A stretch of 64,000 nt of DNA, taken from assembly GCA_046294845.1 (NCBI GenBank), contig JBKBNU010000001.1:1116001-1180000 (forward strand). Direction: 5' to 3'. Under the pieces are notes generated by a model, which was given only the letters and a program-made list of their open reading frames with translations, searched no databases and had not been told where the DNA came from. This DNA comes from Micavibrio_C sp046294845. Its GTDB lineage: Bacteria > Pseudomonadota > Alphaproteobacteria > Micavibrionales > Micavibrionaceae. Shown in pieces: positions 44,445-53,669 of the stretch. The stretch's first letter is position 1; every line of letters starts with the position of its first letter. The position numbers were made by a program, and so were the translations under genes.

Positions 44445-46520
44445 TCAGATTTTCCGTGACCAGAATTGGTACATACCGGAGAAAGTTTCGGGGAATTTTG
44501 TCTCAAATTCATGCCAATTCAACAGGTTAGATCGATTGGCGTCTTCGGGAAACATTTTATCAAACCGTGTCACAATTTCAGGGATTGTCATATTAATGCA
44601 GTGGCACTCAAGCCCCAGCCTATCCATCATCTCCTTGATCTGGGGCAAAGTCATGCGGTGCTCCTGCACATGGAAGATCAGGTCACGGAGCAGGGAGGTA
44701 GAAAAAAAGTCAGTAAAGCTGATGAGCTTCTTGCGCATGGGGTTACTGGTGGGGAGGGCGAGAATATCATCGCGACATTGACGGATGCCATCATCGGTTG
44801 AAGGGTATTTGCCGTTGGCAACGAAGTTACGGGCTTCCACAATTTGTTCACGGGCCAAGGCGCTATAGAGGCCAACCTTGAAGAAGCCACCTTTCACCAG
44901 AAGATTGTTTAAAGTTTGCCATCCTTTAAACGGATCATCCATATGATGCAGGACACCTGATGATTCAATGATATCGAATTGGCCTTGCCAATCTTTCATA
45001 TCAAGGATATCTGCGTGAATGAACCGTATACGATCAGCCAACCCCGCTTCGCGAGCCTTTCTTTGCGCGTAGGCAAGGCTTGAGCGGCTGAGGTCTATGG
45101 CTGTAACTTTGGCATGAGGATAACAGGCCGCTGTACCGATCGCATGGCGGCCAGTACCACATCCGGCAACAAGGATGTTATAGGGCTTGTGGCGTTGTTC
45201 AATTGGCATCGGAATATCATCGTTTGGCGATGGATAATTGTTGATCGAGTTCCAGCGTGGATAGGGATGTTCTTCATATTGTTGCTGGACATTTTGTGAA
45301 ACTTCATCACCAATCGTGCCAAATTGTTCTAGTGTTGATTTTATTCTGCGTTCTTCCATCGGGGCATCGTATTGGATTGATACCAGATTTTTGAAAGAGG
45401 GGTTATTTGTAGATAAACTTAAAAATTCAGCGTCTTCGCTTTCGGCAATATCGACAAGTGGTTGGTACATGCTGATGACTTGATAAAGATGACGTTTCTC
45501 GGTATCTGATAGTTTGTCATTCTTTATTCTGGTAATCATTCTCTCAATTGCCCTGGTCTCATCAACTGACTGGCTCATGATGTATTCATTAAGGAAGCAT
45601 TGCTCCCCAAGGGCACAAATGAAATGCTCCAGATTATTTAGGCGATTTGATTGTTCCAACTCAAGGATGTTCAGGCAAATCCATCTACGCAAGCGGGTTA
45701 AGAATTGCTCCAATACAACATCGGTTAAAATCAGAAGCCGTAGACCGTCCAAAAAGAATGAGTCTTTAATGAAGTTGAGGTCTTCAATCTTGTGATGGTC
45801 TGCCCACTCATCAAAGTCTTTCTGCGAAAAAAGACGTTCGCATTGTTTTAGATCACTACAGTTGGCGTCATTCATAATCAAGCTGATCCATACGGGATAG
45901 GCTTTGGCTAGATTTGCTTCGTATATATTTTCAAAACATGATTCTAGAGCTGCCTTTAATTCTGGATCATCTTTTTGTAATGATACGGGACCCATCAAAC
46001 TCAAAAACAATCCTTTATACTGTTTTTGTTCGGGGTGATCCTTCATGATTTCTGCGAGCGTGCGTAAAGCCATTTCCCTCTTGCAGTCGAGATTGTAAAG
46101 AAGGGCGAGATTGGCCTTTTCATCAATATTATCGGGCATCAGGCGGCAAAGCTCTTCCTGACAAATTTGGGCCTCCTGATACTGTTTTTTGCTTTTAAGT
46201 ATATTTAAAATGACGAGATATGATTTACAGAGGGATGCCTTATTTTTAATTTGGGCGTTAATCTCATCCATATCAATTTTTAACGCAGGTTTTGTACGCG
46301 CCATAATAGCGATTGTAAAATGCACGTCGGCAAGTGAAGGGTCGCACTTGAGTGCTTCAAGGAAATTGTCTACGGCCAGTTTGTCTCTGCCTGCGGATTT
46401 CAATGCCAGCCCTTGTGCCTTTAAAGCCTCTGCCCGTGCCTGTGATGTAGCTGCGCTTGATTGGGCAGGGGTGGCTTTACTTTTCATTTTCTCTTGAATG
46501 CGGCGATCTTTTCTGTTCAC
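44445..46520 (-). CDS. TPR-methyltransferase between two flagellin genes
   Basis: 691 residues starting at a GTG (46520) with NRKDRRIQEK, an opening often seen in alphaproteobacterial TPR proteins; GAGGA lies upstream. The longer frame would cross the flagellin terminator at 46568-46602, which argues against it. Residues 30-150 carry TPR-like helices (ALKAQGLALKSAGRDKLAVD). About 470-640 is a class I AdoMet methyltransferase: ILVAGCGTGRHAIGTA (motif I), VTAIDLSRSSLAYA, RFIHADILDM and FDIIESSGVLHHMDDP. The place between flagellin genes suggests modification of flagellin or its glycan; no experiment supports this here. Confidence 0.85.
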   Translation of the reverse strand: MNRKDRRIQEKMKSKATPAQSSAATSQARAEALKAQGLALKSAGRDKLAVDNFLEALKCDPSLADVHFTIAIMARTKPALKIDMDEINAQIKNKASLCKSYLVILNILKSKKQYQEAQICQEELCRLMPDNIDEKANLALLYNLDCKREMALRTLAEIMKDHPEQKQYKGLFLSLMGPVSLQKDDPELKAALESCFENIYEANLAKAYPVWISLIMNDANCSDLKQCERLFSQKDFDEWADHHKIEDLNFIKDSFFLDGLRLLILTDVVLEQFLTRLRRWICLNILELEQSNRLNNLEHFICALGEQCFLNEYIMSQSVDETRAIERMITRIKNDKLSDTEKRHLYQVISMYQPLVDIAESEDAEFLSLSTNNPSFKNLVSIQYDAPMEERRIKSTLEQFGTIGDEVSQNVQQQYEEHPYPRWNSINNYPSPNDDIPMPIEQRHKPYNILVAGCGTGRHAIGTAACYPHAKVTAIDLSRSSLAYAQRKAREAGLADRIRFIHADILDMKDWQGQFDIIESSGVLHHMDDPFKGWQTLNNLLVKGGFFKVGLYSALAREQIVEARNFVANGKYPSTDDGIRQCRDDILALPTSNPMRKKLISFTDFFSTSLLRDLIFHVQEHRMTLPQIKEMMDRLGLECHCINMTIPEIVTRFDKMFPEDANRSNLLNWHEFETKFPETFSGMYQFWSRKI

Positions 46521-46567
46521 AGGCGTGTCCTCATTGTTATGTCGTACAAGTTTAGCCCTAAAAAAAG

Positions 46568-46602
46568 TGCGCCGGAAGGTGGTAATCCACACATCCGGCG
46601 CA
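46568..46602 (-). terminator. Terminator of the second flagellin / flgE operon
   Basis: TGCGCCGGA / TCCGGCGCA stem with a 17-base loop, followed on the minus strand by six or seven T. It lies about 180 bases after the flagellin stop. Confidence 0.88.
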
Positions 46603-46783
46603 TCTGTTGGTTTGAGAAATGCCCGGTTCCTGCCGAATCGAGGGTTTCTACCACCAGACAAGCCCATTCTTGGGCTGGCTGGCCATTTCTCTCTACCTTG
46701 TCCGTCTGGAGTTCCTCCCCGGACTTAACTTTTTAAAGGAGCGCCGTTCCGCACGATGGGGGTGGCGGCGCGTCCCTAATTTA

Positions 46784-48517
46784 TTAACCAAACAGACGCA
46801 GGATCGACTGTTGGGACTGCGAAGCCAGCGACAGGGCTGTCACACCCAACTGTTGTCTGGTTTGCAGGGCCAGCAATTTTGCGCCTTCTTCGTTCTGGTC
46901 GGCAACGGTCAGCTTGTCGGAACCTTCTGTCAGGGTATTGATCAGGTTCTTGCTGTAATCCTCGCGTGTCTGGATCACTGACAAGTCGTTGGCCAGTGTA
47001 TTGCCAAAGTCGCGAACCGTTTCCAGTGCTGCACGAACATCGGCGAGAGCTTCTTCTGTGGAGCTGATGCGCGAGAAGTTGGCTTCTGTCAGTCCCAGAC
47101 CATCGGCTGTGAATGTCACGCCTTCGGTCGTCAGGCTGCTGGTGCGGAATTCGTTGAACACGGTCAACAGGTTGTCGCCATTCAGCAGGTTTGTGCCGCG
47201 ATAGCCTGTATCTTGTACCAACAGGTCAATTTGGTCACGCAAGCTGTTGAAGTCTTTTTCCAGCTGGGCCAATTGACCGGCAGCTGAAGCCAGACGGATG
47301 GTTTCACGGATTTCTTCACCGCCGGCGCCAGCCGTCAGATCCGTAAGACCAAAACCGAAGTTGGCTTCGAGCGCATCGTTGTCACCTGTAACACCAATCT
47401 CGATACTTTCAACATTGCCGTCGATCGGGGTGATTGTGAGCTCGCCTGTTTCATCATCATAATCAGCTCTAATTTTGCTGTTGAGCAAAGCGTTGGCATT
47501 GATGCGGTCAACAAATTCCTGAATGGAAATCGCGTTACCACCGGCATCAGCCAGAGCAATACTCTGAACCGGACCACCATCGATGCTGATGTTATAGGTA
47601 TCCGCCGCATCGTCAATGTTGGCAAACAGGGCTGTACCAGCCGGATATTCCAGTTGGTCAAGTGCTGTACTTGCCTGAGCGGCTTCGCCTGTAGCTGTGT
47701 TCAACAGGGGGTGAGATACCAGTGCCACGTCGGATAATGTAGAAAATTCTACGTTGTTTGTACCGGCACCGCCATCAGGAATAAGGCGTGACACATCACC
47801 AAAACCAAGATCTGCAGCCAAAGCAAGGTTGGACGAGTCTGTAGCTGCCGCTGATTCAAACTGCACGCGGAAGTCACCGCCATTCAGTGTGCGAATAACC
47901 AGTTGGCCTTTATCATTGAGCGATGCTTCGAAAGCGCGTGTGCCCAGAGCGTTACCGTTACCATCATCAATATGAATGTTATTGATTTCGGCAATCAGTT
48001 CATCGATTGAATCGTTGGTATTGATTGTTACTGTTGATGTTGTCGCCGTTGCGCCACCATAGGCGCCAATGCTGACGGCTGTGCCATCTTCGGCTGTCAG
48101 TGTGAAGCGCAGAATATCACCGTTAGCAATACCTGGTGAGGCTGTCAGATCTTCGATATTGCGAAGGTCACGGGAAGCTGTGACTTTTGCTTCGGCCTGA
48201 CCGGCAGCCAGAGCGTCGCGAGCGGCGTTGGCTACAGAGTCGGCCTGTTCCACCAGACGGGTCAGGGCGGTTACGCCGTTATCGGCGGCCTTGATCACCT
48301 GAATGGACTGTCCGATACCATCCAGCAAACGTGTTAAGTCGCTGGCGCGGTTATTCAGAGCCTGGGCGGCAAAGAATGATTGCGGGTTATCAAGGGCCGA
48401 GTTCACCTTGCGGCCTGTAGACAGGCGGTATTGCGTAGTATCAATCAGGCCTTGGGTATTTTGCAGCGAGAGGAGGTTGGACCTGAGCGCGGCTGTTAAA
48501 ACTACATCGTTTGTCAT
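46784..48517 (-). CDS. Flagellin (long form, copy 2)
   Basis: 577 residues, near-identical ends to the other flagellin (STGRKVNSALDNPQSFF and LALQTRQQLGVTALSLAS) and a diverged middle with FlaIN-like repeat (DELIAEINNIHIDDG). The equal N- and C-termini and different central domain show duplication followed by change of the exposed part. It lies 46 bp after flgE with AAAGGA as ribosome site and may be transcribed with the hook operon or from a nearby promoter that I cannot see. Confidence 0.96.
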   Translation of the reverse strand: MTNDVVLTAALRSNLLSLQNTQGLIDTTQYRLSTGRKVNSALDNPQSFFAAQALNNRASDLTRLLDGIGQSIQVIKAADNGVTALTRLVEQADSVANAARDALAAGQAEAKVTASRDLRNIEDLTASPGIANGDILRFTLTAEDGTAVSIGAYGGATATTSTVTINTNDSIDELIAEINNIHIDDGNGNALGTRAFEASLNDKGQLVIRTLNGGDFRVQFESAAATDSSNLALAADLGFGDVSRLIPDGGAGTNNVEFSTLSDVALVSHPLLNTATGEAAQASTALDQLEYPAGTALFANIDDAADTYNISIDGGPVQSIALADAGGNAISIQEFVDRINANALLNSKIRADYDDETGELTITPIDGNVESIEIGVTGDNDALEANFGFGLTDLTAGAGGEEIRETIRLASAAGQLAQLEKDFNSLRDQIDLLVQDTGYRGTNLLNGDNLLTVFNEFRTSSLTTEGVTFTADGLGLTEANFSRISSTEEALADVRAALETVRDFGNTLANDLSVIQTREDYSKNLINTLTEGSDKLTVADQNEEGAKLLALQTRQQLGVTALSLASQSQQSILRLFG

Positions 48518-48563
48518 TTTATTGTCCTTTCAATTCGAAATCTGGGAATTAGGTTCTAAGGAG

Positions 48564-50273
48564 TTATCTCAATCTCAGGAGTTCTTCAGTCATCTGGTCG
48601 ACTGTCGTGATCACCTTGGTGTTCGCTGAATAGGCGCGCTGACTGACGATCAGCTTGGCGAATTCATCGGCAAGATCCACGTTCGAAGATTCGATGGTTG
48701 ATGCTTCGAGGAAGCCCGCACCGCCTTGACCGGCTTCACGGAGGTTTTCCTCACCTGAAAGTTCGTTTTCCGAATAGGCCGTTCCCGAAACTTCGGTCAG
48801 ACCGTTCATATTCGCGAATGTAATCAGTGGTACCTTATAAAGGTTGGCTGAAGCACCATTCGAGAAGCGCGCTACGATGAAGCCGTCACGTGTAATTTCC
48901 ACACCGGTACGCAGGCCAAGCTCGGCACCGTTCTGGTCGGAATAAATCACGTTATAGTTACCGGCAAACTGGCTGAAGCGCTCAACATCGATGTCAATGT
49001 TCTGCGGATCGGAACCGTTACCCCAGTCAATCTGGGTCAGGTTGATGTCAATATTGCCGAGGCTGTCCGGCAGTGCGTTCAGCGTGCCGTCACCGTTAAA
49101 GTTGATCAAACCGTTGCTGAGTGTTGTGCCATCAGGATGGACAATACGCAGGTTCCACCAGCCGCGATTGTTATAACCGGCGTCGCCTGGCAGGAACTGT
49201 GGCGAGGGGAATGTGCCACCACCGACGGTGCCCGAGCTATAAGGCGGGGTATCTGTAGGCAGACCGTTGTCATAGCCGCCACCCGTCAGGTTGTCAGAGG
49301 TGTAGGCGCCTGCCGTCATGCCGAGACCTGTGAGTGGCGTACCTGTGACGTTGGCAAGGGTGATAGATTCTGTACCCAAAACAAAGTCAGTGCGTTGGAA
49401 GACCAGTTCCCCATCGTTACCAAGGAAAGCTTCGACACCGGCGATACCGTTGGCAAACGTAATGATATCGTTAACCGTGGAGTTGGCGGCGACGGTGAAG
49501 ACCTGCGGTACACCCGCATCAACGGCGATGCTGAACTGGTCACCCAATGTCAGGCCGACATCATCAATCAGGCTGTCTGTGGCAGCCAGATCACCGACGG
49601 TACCGGCTGATGTCCCTTGCGGGCCATAAGTCTTGGTGTATTCGAAGGTAATAACCTGAGCGGAGCCCAGTGTATCATACACAGTCAAACCACGGGAGAA
49701 GTCGGCAGGGCTGGTGGCAATGCTTGCCAGTGTTGTGTCAACCTCGTCCGAATTCAGGTTCAGTGAAATTTCGGCACTGGATGTCGGGCGTGTCAGACCG
49801 CCAAGGAAGGCTACGTCAACCGGTACGAGTGATGTCAAATCGCCCTGGTTGGCAGGTAATCCTCCATTGGAGTCCAGTGGCCAGCCATAGAGAACAAACC
49901 CTGCTGTATTGCGGAGAAGACCTTGTGCATCTTCACTGAAGGAACCGCTACGGGTATACAGGAATTCCTGACCGCCTTGTGTCGAACGTTTGACCGCAAA
50001 CATACCGTTACCGGAAATAGCGGCGTCGGTTGTTGATCCGGTTTGCTGGATCGGGCCTTGCTGGTTGACGCGTTGTACACGGTTGACCGCTACAGTGCCC
50101 GGTGAGTAACGGGAGGAACGGCCTTCCGATGTCACGAGGCTGTAAAAGGCAGCTTCCGATCTTTTGAAGCCAACAGTGTTTACGTTGGCAATGTTGTTGG
50201 CAATCATGGCTGTGGATTGGGATTGCGCCCCCAAGCCTGATACGCCTGTGAAAAGTGATCCGAAAAGACTCAT
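48564..50273 (-). CDS. flgE: Flagellar hook protein FlgE
   Basis: 569 residues. N-terminal rod-family motif MSLFGSLFTGVSGLGAQSQS, ANNIANVNTVGFKRSEA; a long central region with hook D1/D2-type repeats (VFLGGLTRPTSSAEISLNLNS, TVYDTLGSAQVITFEYTK in pieces); C-terminus VDLADEFAKLIVSQRAYSANTKVITTVDQM, split here. The length exceeds E. coli FlgE (402) because of the larger middle. It builds the hook, with FlgD as cap and FliK as ruler, whose genes lie just upstream. Confidence 0.95.
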   Translation of the reverse strand: MSLFGSLFTGVSGLGAQSQSTAMIANNIANVNTVGFKRSEAAFYSLVTSEGRSSRYSPGTVAVNRVQRVNQQGPIQQTGSTTDAAISGNGMFAVKRSTQGGQEFLYTRSGSFSEDAQGLLRNTAGFVLYGWPLDSNGGLPANQGDLTSLVPVDVAFLGGLTRPTSSAEISLNLNSDEVDTTLASIATSPADFSRGLTVYDTLGSAQVITFEYTKTYGPQGTSAGTVGDLAATDSLIDDVGLTLGDQFSIAVDAGVPQVFTVAANSTVNDIITFANGIAGVEAFLGNDGELVFQRTDFVLGTESITLANVTGTPLTGLGMTAGAYTSDNLTGGGYDNGLPTDTPPYSSGTVGGGTFPSPQFLPGDAGYNNRGWWNLRIVHPDGTTLSNGLINFNGDGTLNALPDSLGNIDINLTQIDWGNGSDPQNIDIDVERFSQFAGNYNVIYSDQNGAELGLRTGVEITRDGFIVARFSNGASANLYKVPLITFANMNGLTEVSGTAYSENELSGEENLREAGQGGAGFLEASTIESSNVDLADEFAKLIVSQRAYSANTKVITTVDQMTEELLRLR

Positions 50274-50329
50274 TTTACGCCTCCTTTAAATTAATCCGGC
50301 TTTCTGACCGGAAAAAACTGGGTTTAAAC

Positions 50330-51043
50330 TTATGTTGATCCGTCACTGCCTTCGTCTGTTTCTGTGGCAGCAGTTTCCTGCGGTACGCTTGCGTTAATGA
50401 CTGAACTCAGGGCAATCGCACGTTCACCGACCAGCAGGTAGATGACGCCATCTTGCGATTCAATACCGCGAACATTGCCGGATACGGCCGTGCTGACTGT
50501 CATGGGTGTGCCGTCTTTATCGGCAGCATCTACCTTGACGCTATAGGTGCCCTCGGCCATGACATTGCCGTTATTGTCTTTGCCATCCCAGACAACTTGC
50601 TGAGCGCCGACGGATTTTGGCGCGTCGATACTGCGGACCAGTGTGCCGTCTTCCGAGTAGATATTGACCTTGGCAACGGAAGCCTGTTCCGAAAGCCCGT
50701 AATTCACATCGACAGCAGTTGTGCCATCCCAATTCATTTCGGCACTGGTATATGTGACATCCAGACCGACATACCCCAGAGCCACACTTGAAATACTGGC
50801 CAGTTGCAGGGATAGCAGATCGTCAAGTTTCTGGTTGGTGTTGATCGATTGTTCGACCTGACTGAATTGAACCAACTGATTGGTGAATTCGGTCGAGTCC
50901 ATCGGGGACAGGGGGTCCTGATTCTGTAATTGGGTCGTTAGCAGTGTCAGGAACTGGGTAAAATCTTCCGCCAGTTTGACAGATTGCTGCGCCGTGTTCT
51001 GTGCGCTTGTTATGGCTCCGCTTAATGTGACGTCCGATGTCAT
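50330..51043 (-). CDS. flgD: Flagellar hook capping protein FlgD
   Basis: 237 residues. The N-terminal half has the FlgD signature FLTLLTTQLQNQDPLSPMDSTEFTNQLVQFS (in pieces) and EQSINTNQKLDDLL. The C-terminal part has the FLG/FnIII-type DGTLVRSIDAPKSVGAQQVVWDGKDNNGN (in pieces). It caps the growing hook and is later replaced by hook-filament proteins. It lies 56 bp before flgE and 39 bp after fliK. Confidence 0.95.
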   Translation of the reverse strand: MTSDVTLSGAITSAQNTAQQSVKLAEDFTQFLTLLTTQLQNQDPLSPMDSTEFTNQLVQFSQVEQSINTNQKLDDLLSLQLASISSVALGYVGLDVTYTSAEMNWDGTTAVDVNYGLSEQASVAKVNIYSEDGTLVRSIDAPKSVGAQQVVWDGKDNNGNVMAEGTYSVKVDAADKDGTPMTVSTAVSGNVRGIESQDGVIYLLVGERAIALSSVINASVPQETAATETDEGSDGST

Positions 51044-51082
51044 ATCTGCGTTCTCCTAATTAACCTTCTGTTCCACTACGTC

Positions 51083-52759
51083 CTAAACAAGGATGTTGTA
51101 ATGTTGTTGTCCTGTTGCCGGATCGACGTGCCATGTCATGGTGCTTTCGATCATTTCTTCCCTTGCAGGATCCGTGCCAGTTTCGTTACGGCCCGACTGG
51201 TAACGTTCGCCACCACGATCACCGTCGTTTTGGAACATATTGTCCTGCGCCAGTTCAAAGCTCAGGCCGCTATCGCTTGAATCAAGGCCTAGCCCCTGGA
51301 AGGAACGTTCAAGCACGTGGGCGTCACGCTGCAGCATCATGTAGGTTTCTGGTTTTTCGATAATCAGATGCGCTTTGATCTTGCTGTCTTTATCGATGCT
51401 CATGCGGACTTCCACACGGCCCAGTTCAGGAGGATCAAGCTTGATTATGAAATTCTTGTTTTCGCCCTCTGTACCCATGCGGGAAATAGTAGCCGCTACG
51501 GATTGCGTGGCAGGATGCGGTTGTGCTGCTTGCGGGGCATGGCTGACAAGGCTGGTAAATCCTGTGATCGAGCCTGTTAAAGGTTTGCCTTCGACAAGGG
51601 TTGGCGCTGTTACATCCAGACCTTCCGGGAAAATTTGGTTCCACTGGCTTTGTGTTTCTACGGAACCTTGTCCGCTTGACTGAATACTGCTCAGGACAGG
51701 CCCGACCTGACGGCTGGCGATTTTTTCGGCGGCATTCTCAAGGCCACTAGGAACTTTTTTCCCTTTGCCTTCAATTTTTTCCATATTTTCTTCAAGGCGG
51801 GAAAGAGCATTATCCCGTCCTTTAAGGAGTTCAATTTCTGCTTCGGCAGATTCTTCCCCAAAAGTAAGGATATCTTCTGCTGTAGCTGCGGGTGTTGCAT
51901 TCGATGTTGGTGCATCGCCTTTCACAAGATTAAGGGAGGATTTGCCCTTTAATTGTGACATCAGCGGAGTCTCGGCGATTTCACTTCCATCTGTGCTGCC
52001 ATCCTGATTTTGCCATGTGCGTACCAAGGCATTAAGCACAGCCACAAATTCATCAGTACGGGAAGACGATGACTCAGCTTTGTTTTGAAGCGCTTCCTGA
52101 ATCCTGAATAAGGCTTCTGCTGTTTTTGCCGGATCAGGAGATGACAATTCCTGTGGGTCGATCAGTTTGATGGTTTCAATATCGGCTGGCAGATCGCCCT
52201 TACGGACCAGATCTTTGAAGGCCTTGACGAGATCGGTAAGATCGCGAGGGCTCAAGCCTGAGGCAACCAGATTCTGCAAAGGATCCTGTGAGCTATCGGC
52301 ATTCTTACTATTAGGCGTTGTATCTGATTCATCAGAATTGATAACCGCTGAAGTGGGTAACCCTGTGTTCAGGCTTTGAATATAATCAGCCAAAATTTGC
52401 AGAGGAGATAAACCGCCATGTCCATCATTGTTGCCGGTCTGATCCTGTAAGGACAAATCGGTACTTGAGAGCTTTATGGCATGTTTGTGTTGAATAAAGT
52501 TTTTCAGCCCAGGGATGCTTAAAAGGGTGCCCTGGGGTTCCTGGGCTGAAAAATTGGTGGTATCGAGGGGGGTATCTGATAGAGCGGTTTCGCCTGCGCC
52601 TGTGCTTTCAAGCGCATTGATATTTGAAAAAAGCAGGTCAATAAAACCCAGCCCGCCATTGGCAGAGAAAAGCCCTTGACCTTGTGTGGCGACACCGGCC
52701 TGACCGGCGGTAACGCCAGTTTGTGCGGCAGGAACTGTCAAAAAGAAATTCGTATTCAT
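51083..52759 (-). CDS. fliK: Flagellar hook-length control protein FliK
   Basis: 558 residues. A polar, low-complexity ruler region (1-420) is followed by the Flg_hook domain (about 430-510): IIKLDPPELGRVEVRMSIDKD, KAHLIIEKPETYMMLQRD and LERSFQGLGLD match the FliK_C pattern. FliK measures the hook and flips FlhB specificity. Its place directly upstream of flgD-flgE is the classic one and marks it as the main FliK, in contrast to the FliK-like gene at 21822. Confidence 0.88.
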   Translation of the reverse strand: MNTNFFLTVPAAQTGVTAGQAGVATQGQGLFSANGGLGFIDLLFSNINALESTGAGETALSDTPLDTTNFSAQEPQGTLLSIPGLKNFIQHKHAIKLSSTDLSLQDQTGNNDGHGGLSPLQILADYIQSLNTGLPTSAVINSDESDTTPNSKNADSSQDPLQNLVASGLSPRDLTDLVKAFKDLVRKGDLPADIETIKLIDPQELSSPDPAKTAEALFRIQEALQNKAESSSSRTDEFVAVLNALVRTWQNQDGSTDGSEIAETPLMSQLKGKSSLNLVKGDAPTSNATPAATAEDILTFGEESAEAEIELLKGRDNALSRLEENMEKIEGKGKKVPSGLENAAEKIASRQVGPVLSSIQSSGQGSVETQSQWNQIFPEGLDVTAPTLVEGKPLTGSITGFTSLVSHAPQAAQPHPATQSVAATISRMGTEGENKNFIIKLDPPELGRVEVRMSIDKDSKIKAHLIIEKPETYMMLQRDAHVLERSFQGLGLDSSDSGLSFELAQDNMFQNDGDRGGERYQSGRNETGTDPAREEMIESTMTWHVDPATGQQHYNILV

Positions 52760-52792
52760 ATTGTTTTATCCTTTATTCCTGCGGCGCTGTTC

Positions 52793-53287
52793 TTAAGCGG
52801 ACTCGTTAATGCCCATGGATACAGGACGGTTTTGTCCATACATCCGTCCGTTCTGGCGATAATTTGCCGACTCGCGCAAAGCGGTTTCACGGGCGCTTTT
52901 AATGATGCGTTCACTCAGGCGCTTGACGGCCTTGTCCATGCGCTGGATGCCTGAGATATTCTGCTGGGCAATCGAACTGAATTCGTTGTGGCTTTGCTGT
53001 AATTTCTGACGCAGGGCGGGGTCAGCCGTCATGATCTGTTCGCGCTTTTCAATCATTTGCGCGGCAGAGTCATGGTAACGCTGGGCAGCATTGATTTTAC
53101 GTTCCTGCAAATCCATGAATCTTTTTGTATCGGCAGAAACCAGTGCGCTGTTTTCTTCTTCATAGACAGATTTCAGGGCATCAATGATGTCCATCATTTC
53201 CTGCATGGCTTTGTTAGGATCTGCCGAGAGGATGATGGTAGGTATCGGATTGATGCTGCTGCCATCTATGACCTTATCATTTGCCAT
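52793..53287 (-). CDS. FlgN-like export chaperone (probable)
   Basis: 164 residues, mostly helical. About 30-130 fits the FlgN pattern: a helix with IIDALKSVYEEENSALVSAD, then FMDLQERKINAAQRYHDSA and a third helix (ADPALRQKLQQ). FlgN is the chaperone of hook-filament junction proteins FlgK and FlgL. The call is based on helical layout and place; sequence identity in this family is always low. Its start overlaps the rod-binding gene by 11 bp. Confidence 0.5.
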   Translation of the reverse strand: MANDKVIDGSSINPIPTIILSADPNKAMQEMMDIIDALKSVYEEENSALVSADTKRFMDLQERKINAAQRYHDSAAQMIEKREQIMTADPALRQKLQQSHNEFSSIAQQNISGIQRMDKAVKRLSERIIKSARETALRESANYRQNGRMYGQNRPVSMGINESA

Positions 53288-53669
53288 TATTTGCTTCCTC
53301 CTGAATGCGGATCAATTCGTTCTTGACGTAATCGGCAAGCCCTATGCTTTTATGCTCTGCAATTTTCTTGCCATACTCTTGCACCATCATGCTGCGATAG
53401 ATTTCTTCGCCACGCCCGCCACCGAAAAGGGGATCGACATCGACACTTTCAAAAAGGGGCTTCATCATCTCTGACAGGAAAACGGCTTCAAAATCGAGGG
53501 CGCGCTCTTCAATGCTTTCCAGATTTTTAATATCGTCCGGATAGGTGCGGGGCGGTGTCTTGTCTGTCTTCTGGCTTTGCAGTTGCTCCATGAAAGACAT
53601 GTCGGAAGCCTTCATGGTCAAAGCCGGTGTTGTTGATGTCATTGATAACGGGTTCATAATCAAACTCAC
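53277..53669 (-). CDS. flgJ: Rod-binding protein (FlgJ N-terminal domain type)
   Basis: 130 residues with no muramidase domain, as usual for alphaproteobacteria. The Rod-binding pattern is clear: ALDFEAVFLSEMMKPLFES, then GGGRGEEIYRSMMVQEYGKKIAEH and IGLADYVKNELI. It helps rod assembly in the periplasm, probably together with a separate lytic enzyme. It overlaps flgI by 4 bp and flgN-like by 11 bp. Confidence 0.88.
   Translation of the reverse strand: MSLIMNPLSMTSTTPALTMKASDMSFMEQLQSQKTDKTPPRTYPDDIKNLESIEERALDFEAVFLSEMMKPLFESVDVDPLFGGGRGEEIYRSMMVQEYGKKIAEHKSIGLADYVKNELIRIQEEANNGK

Noticed and set aside
46521..46667. N-terminal extension of the TPR-methyltransferase to 46667
   Set aside because: It would translate through the flagellin terminator; the GTG at 46520 gives the typical NRKDRR opening.
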